Assembly (NCBI GenBank): GCA_013397935.1
Contig: VZRN01006621.1
Coordinates: 743,317 to 807,316, forward strand
From: Dasyornis broadbenti
Taxonomy: Eukaryota; Chordata; Aves; Passeriformes; Dasyornithidae
Direction of reading: 5' to 3'
DNA: 64,000 nt
The notes under the pieces are model-generated. The model was not told where the DNA came from, did not search any database, and saw only the letters and a list, made by a program, of their open reading frames with translations. The position numbers and the translations under genes were made by a program. This document shows, piece after piece, positions 50,912 to 60,179 of the stretch. The first letter of the stretch is position 1. Every line of letters begins with the position of its first letter.

Positions 50912-50919
50912 TTACGTAA
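50912..50919. promoter_or_regulatory. TTACGTAA palindrome (PAR-bZIP/NFIL3-type site) in the solo LTR U3
   Basis: A perfect 8-bp palindrome that equals the known DBP/HLF/NFIL3 (D-box) consensus and also binds C/EBP-class factors. It sits between the second and third ATTGG boxes, about 50 bases upstream of the TATA-like box. Use in vivo is an inference. Confidence 0.5.
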
Positions 50920-50968
50920 TTTGTCCCCATTGGCCCAGGGAACTATCTCCTCCCAACTCCTCCCCTCC

Positions 50969-50974
50969 TTAAAA
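50969..50974 (+). promoter_or_regulatory. TATA-like box (TTAAAA) of the solo LTR
   Basis: TTAAAA in a C-rich context, 36 bases after the last of three ATTGG boxes (50846, 50897, 50929) and about 87 bases before the poly(A) signal. Confidence 0.55.
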
Positions 50975-51060
50975 CCCCGTGTAACCCCTTGTTCTGTGCC
51001 TTTTGTGCCTGGTCCCCTTGATTGCGTCTTGACCCCGCGTCTCTCCCTGCGAGGCTGGGG

Positions 51061-51066
51061 AATAAA
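51061..51066 (+). terminator. Poly(A) signal of the solo LTR
   Basis: AATAAA followed after about 20 bases by CA and then T/GT-rich sequence. This is the expected R/U5 boundary near 51087. Confidence 0.65.
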
Positions 51067-51333
51067 GAACTTTTGAATTTGCCAGCACAAGAGGTCTCCT
51101 CTCGCTCTTTGTTCCCGTCTCTGCTACTTTCAACCGGCTACAGTTGCGCCTACCCTGTGTGTCGGGGCTTCTCCACCGTGGCAAGTGCAAGGTTGCTAGG
51201 CGACAGCCTGCTTCAGGGGCAGAGTCGCCTGAGACAGCAGCCTAGGCACCTTTTTGGGGTGACCGAGCACTGAACGTCGTTCTGCCTGGCCACGCCGGGC
51301 CAACAGAGTGGTCAGCGGACAGTGACAATACTT

Positions 51334-54300
51334 AGAGGCTGTGAGGAAGACTTGCTTAATAAAAAGCGAAAATGAAAGTCCTTAGGTGTGCATGATACGG
51401 GGCTTGAGGTGAAAAACACTAGGAATGAAAGAAAACCTGGATACTCTAATATCTAAAGGATAGAACTATCTTTAGGGATCAGGCCAATCTTTCTGTGCAT
51501 CTCCTTTTGATACAAGGACTTGAAATTTGTCAAAGTATATAATCAGTAGGCTGATGAGCTAATCCAAGGGTGTACAGCAAATGTTTTTACTAATGTCTGT
51601 GTTTGCAGTACGATTGTTATTATTGTGGTAATGTCTTCCACGGCTGCTCAGTTAGAGGTGCAGCTGTAACCAGGAGGACACCAGCCATAACTGCAGAGCC
51701 AGGACTGTGCTATGGTCCAGCAGGAACTCCATGTCCTAAAGATCAGGGGAAGCAAAAACGAAGTAGTTTGTTTTGTAGTTTCTGTGATATTTAGAAATGT
51801 TTCAAAAGACTCTTCAGATATGGTTCATGTATTTTCTAGTAAGTCAGCCTATTACTGATGATAGTTGATTGGATCCTGATAGCTTATTATAGAAAGGTTT
51901 TAATATCTTTGATATCTTGGACAAAAATATATTAGGGAATGGCAAACTATGTTGTTTGTAGTTTTTGTTCATTTGTTTGTTTGTTTGCTTGTATGTTTGA
52001 CATGCTTTCCTGAATGGTACAAATTTGTTTTCAAATATCTCATAGAGTACGATTAAATTGTAACACTCAAGGAAGGAAGATGCAATAAAGAGTCACAGCA
52101 ATATGTGAAAAACTAGGCAGTTATTCTGTATCTCTTTGTTTAACTGTATTGCTTTGAAATGTATATCCCAAATAATTTTGTTTCTAAATTATAAAAAAGA
52201 ATAAACATGGTGATTTTATTTGTCAAATATCTTAGCAGAAAAATTGAAGTGCCTCAGCAACTATTACATAGTCTGGACAGCTTAACATCTTACTTGAAGA
52301 AGCAGTGTTCCTTTCTTAGATAATTGGTGCAATTCAGAGAACCTGCAAAACCCAAAAAATTTTATTAAATCAAGTGGTCATTGTAAGAAGACTCAAAGTT
52401 TCTTTTTTTCATATCTTCAGAGATACGAACTGTGCTTTTTCTTGATATGTACAGTTCAGTATTAAATGCTATGGGAATGCGATTAACTTGTAGAGATAGA
52501 CCCTTGAGATTGATGGGTATGATAAGAAATGTTAAAGTGTCTGCTAAAGCCAAACAAGTGAAAGTGTCCTCTTTGGTGAAGAGCCACAGGTTCCTATGTC
52601 AGTAATCTGTATCATGAAGGATGTTAGTAGAGTCCCTCTGTTCTTCAATGAACCTGAAATACTAATTTCACTTACAAGGATAAACTGTCTTGTTCATTTT
52701 TTCCTGAACTTCATAAAACTGAATATGACTTCACAAAAAAAAATCAAAAGATTTTTAACTTTGTTAGATTTATTTAGTCAGTATATAAGTGGATTTTAGT
52801 TTCTACCAATAAATACACTGAGTAGTCAGAGCATAGTATGACAGCTATTTATTTAACATAAAAAGATTAGTGACATTCACAAAATTATAGGAGATGTACT
52901 CATAGATATAATATGACACTATTTTTTTTTTTAATAATTTGAGTTTGTCTGTTAGCAAAAGGATTCTCTGTATATAATATGTCAGTTCTTGCTGGTTTTC
53001 ATTTGATATAAATCCAAGGAAATAATTTAAAATTCTTGTTTATGATAGAAACCAGACCTTACCAGTCCTCCCTCATTATTGAATCAGACTAATAAATTCA
53101 TCACAAACCATCAAGAAGTTTTCTTTAAATAAAAAAACCCCAAAGTCTGTTGTTGGTGGTGTGGGCATTTTTCAGTAACTTTAAATATTTACACTGTATA
53201 GGGAAAATATGAGATACTATGAAGATGACTTTTCAGTCTATTGAATAAGAATCTGTGCATAGTTTTTGAACACATTTTTCTCTGCTTTAATTAATTCAAA
53301 ATAATAATGACACCTAAGTCACACAAAGTGAACGTAAAAATGAATGCAAACTTTTTCTTTTGATACATTTGAAATATTTTGCTAATCTTCTGTTGGGGAT
53401 ATTTCTGTTGTTTACAGGTCATTTGAACCAGATTCTCAAGCAGTTTTGAAGCATATAGTTGACTGTATGCAAATTTATAAAGTACATTCATTAGAGAAAA
53501 TCTTTGACTTTTACAGTGTGGATAAACTTTGGAACTGAAAATGGGAATAAACTGGTTACCGCATTTAATGCAGAAGCATTTTTCTTGTCAAATGCTTAGT
53601 TAAAGCAGATGCAGTACTGCGAGTGCACGACGCAACGAACTTTAAGCCAAAATTCATTGAATAGCCTGGAAGTGCAGGAATGGTTTTCAACTTGCATTGT
53701 CATTTCTACAGGTAAAAGGCCCACTCATTGTATTTGCATGACCTGAAAATAGACTTAGCCTTTGTAGCCTCATCTAACACATATTCAAACTGATAGCAAG
53801 ATTTCAGTACACATTGGATCTTTCCTTCAAAGGAAAGCAAGTAGTTGCTAATTATTTTAAGTTAGATTTATAAAAAATAGCCATCCATATGGAGGAAGGA
53901 AGACCATCTTAGGTAGTTCAGCAATGGCTCATTATAACTCATCTTGCTGTAAACATGCACCTGATTTCCAAGTATATGCTTAACAGAAGCAATCTCTCTC
54001 TTGCCTGATTACATTATTCTGTCCTCATAATGTGGGTGCTATGGTTGTCTCTGTCATGGAAACACAGTTCAAATTGTTGTCCTTGGTATGGGAGGAGAAT
54101 GGTTTTTGAATGAGCAGATCAAATGTGTAGGTTAGAAAAACCAGCGGAAGGATTTGCTGTGAAATAAGAGCAGGGTGAAAAGAATCTATAAAATATGATG
54201 AATAGCACCAGGGGAGCAAAGTGCTGTAGCTAAACTTGAAATGGAAATATAGATACTATCCCCAAGAAAGGAGAGAGGGAAATTAAAGGTCTCTCTTAAG

Positions 54301-55504
54301 TAGATAATGCTGTTGGAATATTACTTCTCTGCCTCCCAATATCTACCATTAAAAATTAACATGAAAATTTATGTAATTTTGCTAATAATTTATAGAGTTC
54401 ACCTAACCTTCATTTCTGTAGCAAAAATGTTCTGTTTTTTTGTTTCTTTGTTTTCTTGTGGCTATAAACATTAGTACTAGCAAGGTACCTGATTTAGTAA
54501 ATAGTCCTTAGGGACTACTGTGAGGTGGATGGCAAAGTTATCCTAAGACAAAAAGGTTGTTAATATCAATAGGTTTGACATGTTAGGTGTTCATTGGTTT
54601 ACAAGTATTCAAACATTCTGTCCTTCTCATCCTTCTGTCAAATAATTGTTCTTGGAATGCTGGGAAAATTAGAATGAAAGCAGAGCAAAGCAGCATGCTG
54701 TCTCTAACTAGCAAGTTAGCAATCCTGATGGAATTCAGGACCAAAAATTCTTTTCAGAGTAAGGAATGGGAAATTGTTTAACCTTCAAGTTGTATTTTCA
54801 TTAATTACAGCAGTCTAAGTTTTATATGGCCATAACTAGATTCTTGCACAGTAAAGCAAAAAGAGCCTTGGTCTTCTGGATTAATACTTAACAATCTAAG
54901 TGTGGTATATGGTTAATAAGAAGTATGAACCAAATACATTGCTTAGAATTTTTCATAGGCCACTGGACATACGTAATCTTATAGCCTGCAAGACAACATA
55001 ATTTATTATATCTATTTTACAGTTGATTAAATTAAAACAATGGGAAGTGACATTATGGTTGTTATATGAATTACTTCACCCACAGAGTACTGGAAACAAT
55101 AAATCACTGTTATTAGTGATAAAATGCTGAAGTTTGTTATAATCACAAAAGCAGTACTACACAAAGATAGTTTATCCCTACAAATATTATCTTACTATGC
55201 AGTAATGTAAAAAAGGATGGAAAATTAGAGATGGTTGTTCAGAATGCTGAGGAGCTAAAAGTCTGTGTAGTTGTTTTGTTGACCTTTTCTTCAAAGTGGC
55301 ATGGTAAATATGAAATTGAAGCTTGTTATGAGCAATTCCACAAGGCTAAAACAAACCTGTATTAGAACACTTGAAAAGGGGAAACAAACTTTGTCAACAT
55401 TTCCAGAGCCACAATCTTTGAATTTGGTTCAAAATAATTAATCAATGGGCTTTTTGTTACAGAGCTCATTTGTGTAACTCATAATCCAATATAATATAGT
55501 GGAA
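51334..55504. other. 4 kb anonymous DNA, no gene seen
   Basis: Open frames of 60-67 codons without motifs. A TTTG-rich run lies at 51971-51999. At 53560-53760 the DNA keeps clustered CpGs (GCGAGTGCACGACGCAACG at about 53619) in an otherwise CpG-poor setting. No named repeat recognised. Confidence 0.5.
51971..51999. repeat. Imperfect (TTTG)n microsatellite
   Basis: About seven TTTG-like units with C and A interruptions. Confidence 0.8.
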
Positions 55505-55830
55505 TACTCTGAATTGAAAGGAATCCATACAGTCCAACTCCTGGCCCTGCACAGGACAACCCCAAAAATCACACCATGTTCCTGAGAATCTTGTCCAAAT
55601 GTTCCTTGAACTCTGGCAGGCTGGTGCTGTGGCCACTGCAGATTAAGACATTGAAGAGAGCTGGCCCTAAAATGGAGCCCTGGGGAACCCCACTAGTAGT
55701 CAACCTGATGTAACCCCATTTACTGTAATATTTTGTCCAGAAGGATACTGTGAGAGATAGCACAGAAAACTTTACTGAAATCCAAAATAAGTTCTATCTT
55801 AACTTTTCCAAAATATAATCTTTATATTTT
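55505..55830 (-). mobile_element. Internally deleted CR1 LINE keeping a reverse-transcriptase motif
   Basis: The plus strand at 55505-55625 is reverse CR1 3' untranslated sequence ('gtccaactcctggccctgcacaggacaaccccaaaaatcacaccatg'). Directly next to it, the minus strand encodes 'TTSGVPQGSILGPALFNVLI' (plus about 55650-55710), the conserved VPQGS..GP motif of CR1 ORF2 reverse transcriptase, preceded by a decayed 'WTKYYSKWGYIRL'. The reverse-transcriptase motif and the 3' tail are fused in one 64-codon frame (55569-55763). The sequence that normally separates them, including the rest of the domain, is therefore missing. Dead copy. Confidence 0.85.
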
Positions 55831-57373
55831 TTTTTCTTTTTTTCTTTTTTTTGAAAGCTATCATAGTGATTTTAACAATATTATGACAAGGTCTCCTTTT
55901 AGGAGATTAAATATCATACCTAAACCAAGCTCTTCAAAGTGCAATTTTAAAAATTTTTCTTTGGATGTTGTGGAAGTATTATGGTGTTCTGAGGTATGAA
56001 TGATTCTGTATATTCCTGTGTCATAAAAAGACCCCAACACATAGACAAACAAACAAATAAAAAACAACTAAAAACACTCAAAATTTTCTTACATCAGGAA
56101 GATTTTCATGTTTGAAGGTTTTTTTTTGGCTAAAGCAATTTTATATATTCTGTATTTTCAGAAACTCGTGCCTGCCATCTGGTATGCAGTCCATACTGAA
56201 AATTTTACTCAATTCTTTTGGAGGCAAATACTGTAGGAGTATTTATTTCATAGTGTTCATATGAGGAAAGTAAATTACTTCAATAAATAAGAAGAGTCAG
56301 CATGGGAAGGAAATTGGGCAGGAAATTTTGATGACTAATTGAGGAACTAAGAGACTAAGGATGTAAAAGTCTTTGATGTTAATGATTACTTACTGGAGAA
56401 CTGGAAAATAAGAGGATGGTATGTTTCCAACAAACTAATTCTGGTCTTCAATACTATCAAGACCTTTTTAAAATTTTGTGAAGATCGTTTCTACTAGATC
56501 TAGGTAGGCATGACAAATGGATCTTTGTCATATACACTTAGATTTAGTGGAAAGAATTTCCAGTCCATTGATAGTTTTCCTTTTCCTGTTGGATCAATGT
56601 TGTGAAGCTTTGCAGCAATTTTTTGAACATGTACTAAATCTTTTGAAACCTGCATTGTAAACTGATTGCAATGTTTCATCACATCCAATCACATTTGGAA
56701 ATCTCTAAGTGATGCATTGTGTCTGATGGTTGTTTAAGTGTCACCTCAGAAGCTGCTAAAAGAAATATGGTTTTGTGTGGTGTTACGTTTTGAAATTTGT
56801 TCTTTCAATGTAACTTTGCCTTTGATCATCTGAGAAACTACATTACAATTGTTTAATTTTCAGTGATTCAGTGCACTGTGAGAGTGCTGACTAAAGTAGT
56901 ACACTGGAAACTTTGGCTGTTAATTCCTTATTTTAGAGCTTTTGGTAGGTATTGATATGCATTTCTCCAGATTAATCAAGCATTTAAAACACTCAAAATG
57001 CTTTTCTTTTCAAGTTTAAATGGATGTAAGAAGCAACAAAACATCAGTATCCAAAAATTCAACAGAAACATAAAGTACAAATAGATCCACTAGCAACATT
57101 TATCTTGAGTTCTTCCATATATTAAAAGAGTCATGAAATTGTTCTTGAATGTTGCTGGTAATGACTGGACCCGTATGAAATACACCTCCATGAAGTCCGA
57201 GAGAGATTTCCTTTCTGTGCATTAAGTCCTGTATCCCATAGCCTCTAATATGTAATTTTCTAATGACAGTGCAGTTGACAAGTTTCATGAGAAGAACATA
57301 TCAAAGGAGTTAAACTTAGAAGTGGAAACCATGAAAGTTTTCTTAAGTGGGGGAATGACTTGAATCCGCTCAC
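55831..57373. other. Anonymous DNA with scattered minus-strand frames
   Basis: Minus frames at 56500-56688 (62 codons) and 57100-57288 (62 codons) read like ordinary protein composition (for example 'KIAAKLHNIDPTGKGKLSMD') but match no family I recognise. Together with the candidate exon at 57374-57513 they could be pieces of a decayed minus-strand gene. No continuous frame or splice chain links them. Confidence 0.35.
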
Positions 57374-57513
57374 CAAGTGATCTTTTCTTGCTACTAGCAG
57401 TCAATTCAATAAAATGTCTGTACCAGGAGTGGAAGGGAAAACTAAGGGTGCTGTGGAAGCTGCACTTCACCTTCTCTGCTTCTGCGATCATATCCATCAC
57501 AGCAGCATGTTCT
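57374..57513 (-). other. Candidate 140-bp exon, unknown protein, minus strand
   Basis: On the minus strand a pyrimidine-rich acceptor (ATTTTCTCCACAG, ending at plus 57514) precedes an open stretch. It starts 'EHAAVMDMIAEAEKVKCSFH', runs through 46 codons and ends at a GTGAGC donor-like site (plus 57369-57373 and leftward). Length 140 bp is typical of a vertebrate internal exon, and the two sites are good matches to splice consensus. I recognise no family. The frame stays open past the donor to a stop at about 57285, so it could equally be a chance frame or part of a pseudogene. No neighbouring exon was found with confidence. Confidence 0.25.
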
Positions 57514-58595
57514 CTGTGGAGAAAATGGCATATGATAAATGATCATTTTACTCTTATGCAGAAATAGAGGTATTTTTTGTTTTGTTTTTTTCGTCACAAT
57601 ACTGCTATTGGCCTTTGAAGAACCTGATATATTGAAAAGATTGAATATACTTGCTATCATAATGAAGGAGGGAAGTCACTTTTCTAGGACAAATGGAGAA
57701 TGTTTGGTTTAGTTCCAAACCATGCCAAGTTTTGGTTCATTTGCATAAAGTGTAGCTCACACTTGAAACTAAAGCCTTAGAAATGGGTAAAATTGAACTG
57801 ATATGAGAACATATTGGGCATTTTTCTGTCTAAACATGTAAATTTTATAAAATAAAAAACTATGAGCAACATGGATCCAAAAACATTTGTTAAAAATCTG
57901 TTTTCTTGAGAACTTTGAGCTTCAGAATTTCTTTCCTCTGTTTTCCTCTTTCAGTTGTAGACTGAAAAAGTGAAAAAGAGCGGGGTTTATTTTAAACTAA
58001 GATAGGAAGAAACTAACTCAATATAATATTATTTTAAATATTAATTAAATTGTGCCTGTCATTATGCAACTAGAAAATAACTGTTCGTGACAGTGAAAGC
58101 TATTTATCCTGGAAAATTAGTGTTAGTGTTTTGATTTGAATTAATATTTAAACTGGATTATCATATTGTGAGAAATACCCTTGTATTATTTTTAATCCTC
58201 ACCAGAAAATCTAATAATTTATAATCCAGTGTCATAAACCAGACCATTTATTACATATATTTTGTATTTACAGTAAAACAGTAGTATCTCGGAAGACAGA
58301 GATTTGATTTAAGGCAAGAGACTAACAAAAAGAATATAACTATTAACAGATATTTTATGCTGCACTGATATTTCTGTCTTATAATGGAGGTCATTAGATA
58401 GCAAGTTTCTTTAAAAGAACAACTCAGAGCTTTATCCCTTGCTCCTGCAAATATAAAATGTTTTTTGATGCTATTGCCAAATACAAAAGTATTTTTATTT
58501 TAAAATGTAGGTTTTCTTCTCCTGTTGTTTTTCCCTTGATTTTTGAATTTAATGAAACAAACTTAATTTACAACAGGCAAAGTCTGTAATATTAG
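57514..58595. other. AT-rich anonymous DNA, no gene seen
   Basis: A 72-codon minus frame at 57442-57660 overlaps the candidate exon in another register. Otherwise no signal. Confidence 0.5.
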
Positions 58596-58697
58596 AGGGA
58601 AAGAGAGAAAGAGAGAAAGAGAGAGAGAAAGAGAGAAAGAGAGAAAAAGAGAGAAAGAGAGAAAGAGAGAAAAAGAGAGAAAGAGAGAGAGAGAGAG

Positions 58698-58736
<39 letters not shown>

Positions 58737-58754
58737 GAGAAAGAAAGAAAAGAA
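58596..58754. repeat. (GAGAAA)n / (GA)n / (GAAA)n purine microsatellite
   Basis: About 160 bases of nearly pure A and G on the plus strand. GAGAAA-type units come first, then a short (GA) run near 58683-58700, then about nine GAAA units and a degenerate end. The 71-codon minus frame across it (Ser/Leu/Phe repeats) is an artefact of the repeat. A mirror-symmetric polypurine tract of this kind can adopt triplex DNA and is often length-polymorphic. Confidence 0.95.
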
Positions 58755-59422
58755 TAGTCTTCCAGAGTTTTCTCTCAAGTCAAATATTGTTTCAGTTAGA
58801 CTGAAATGAAATTAATGATTTAAGTCTCATGTGCTGTTTATGAAAGAACAGAGTGGTTATAGTATCATATAACATCATCTTCAAATGCATTCATATCTAA
58901 CACACTAGGAAGCACAGTGCTTACATGCTTTTCAGGCTACATTCCTGTTTCGTCAGAGAAATGTCATTTGCCTTTACACCAAATCAATTAATTGGTCACT
59001 GCACAGGCAATACCTTTACAAACTCTAGTGAAATAATCTATATTGCTACCATTTTTTTTCAAAACACTTGAAGGGAAGTTTTCAGTTTGAATTCAAGTTC
59101 AGGACACAGCTGAATGAAGTCTAGGAATGGACATCCCTTAGTGTATTTATAAGGACAATTTGAGCTTTGGCAGATTCCTTTTGCTGGATTTAGGACTGGG
59201 TACTTTCAAGGTAGCTGATGTCTTCTCTATCCTGTGTAGGAGCCTAAAGGAGGCAGCACAGCTCCCTGTACTGTCAGTGGTGAAGCGGGCAGTTTTCTGG
59301 CTTGAGCGTCTGAAGTGCCCTGCAGAAGATCTGACATTCCCTCACTGTAAAGGGAGTCCAGCTTTCCACCTTGGATGCCATACAGCAAAAGCTTTCTTAA
59401 TTAAGCTTAGTTATGAAAGATG

Positions 59423-59480
59423 GAGACTGGCAGTCTCTTACAGAGTTACTCTCTATAGTAAGAGACTGGCAATCTCTTAC
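59423..59480. repeat. 19-base direct repeat, second copy forming a hairpin
   Basis: GAGACTGGCAGTCTCTTAC (59423-59441) recurs with one change (G to A) at 59462-59480. The second copy is the core of a perfect 8-bp stem, GTAAGAGA and TCTCTTAC, around a 7-base loop (59458-59480). Confidence 0.75.
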
Positions 59481-60119
59481 TGTTAATTTGTGATGGAGAA
59501 ATGCAAATAAAAGTATTTTTATTGCCATTAAATATGGCCTGATTCTCCAGTTAGCCCTGGAATTAACCAATAATTCTTGTTCTTTTATTTGTATGTTATA
59601 AGGCTGTAAAGAATGAAGCGTAAAGGGGTTTAGTTATTTGCATTTTAATGGGTAAATAACTGCTTCTCTGAACATTTTTGACTGTAAAAATAGTCTAGTT
59701 ATTACCAGTCTTCTACATGTACTGTATATGAACTAGGCATACATATGCTAAACAGTAAAATTGAATATTTATGGAATGCTGGTTGTCTATAAATACAGAA
59801 AACTTGTTATTATCACTAAAGATGATTGTTAAAATTCAGAGGTGGATAAATGAGTAGTAGCTTATATTGATATTCTCTATTTTTTTTTTTTTTGTTGTTT
59901 TTTCCTTTTTGGTTCATTCTGCTGAGGACCTGACCTAGACAGAGTCTGACTCACTTAGAAATCCCATGTTCTTTACAGCAAACCGTAAAGGGCCTACTAC
60001 TTGTTAGATCTTCCACAATCCTGTCTTTCTCATATGATGTACAAGTATTACTAACTTCTGCTGTGCTGGGCCAGGCCCAGGCTGCCAAGCTGTCCAGTGC
60101 AGGGTATACATCTGTGTTT

Positions 60120-60179
60120 CATGATAACCATATTAAATTCATATTAAATCACATAAATCATGATAACCATGTTAAATTC
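60120..60179. repeat. 21-base direct repeat with one mismatch
   Basis: Copies start at 60120 and 60159 (39 bases apart) and share CATGATAACCAT then R then TTAAATTC. A shorter partial copy lies between them, so this is a small local AT-rich duplication. Confidence 0.7.

Larger units (their letters stand above)
50491..51333 (+). mobile_element. Solo LTR with perfect 6-bp target-site duplication
   Basis: ATACTT at 50491-50496 and again at 51328-51333 flank an 831-bp unit (50497-51327) that starts TGTGGCGG and ends TGACA. TG...CA ends plus a 6-bp duplication identify a retroviral LTR of the alpharetrovirus/ERVK size class. U3 (50497 to about 50990) holds three ATTGG (inverted CCAAT) boxes, a TTACGTAA palindrome and a TTAAAA box. 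AATAAA at 51061 marks the R region. About 240 bases of GC-rich sequence follow, a long U5. No retroviral gene adjoins either side, so a provirus was probably reduced to one LTR by recombination. High CpG content and the intact duplication argue for a young insertion. The 60-codon plus and 73-113-codon minus frames inside it are shadows. Confidence 0.9.

Noticed and set aside
50749..51090. 113-codon minus frame
   Set aside because: Antisense shadow inside the solo LTR. It would be translated across the U3 promoter and R region.
58563..58778. 71-codon Ser/Leu/Phe-repeat minus frame
   Set aside because: Produced by the GA/GAAA microsatellite.
59160..59486. 108-codon plus frame
   Set aside because: Non-ATG start, no recognisable motif, no splice context. 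Only the local GC richness explains its length.
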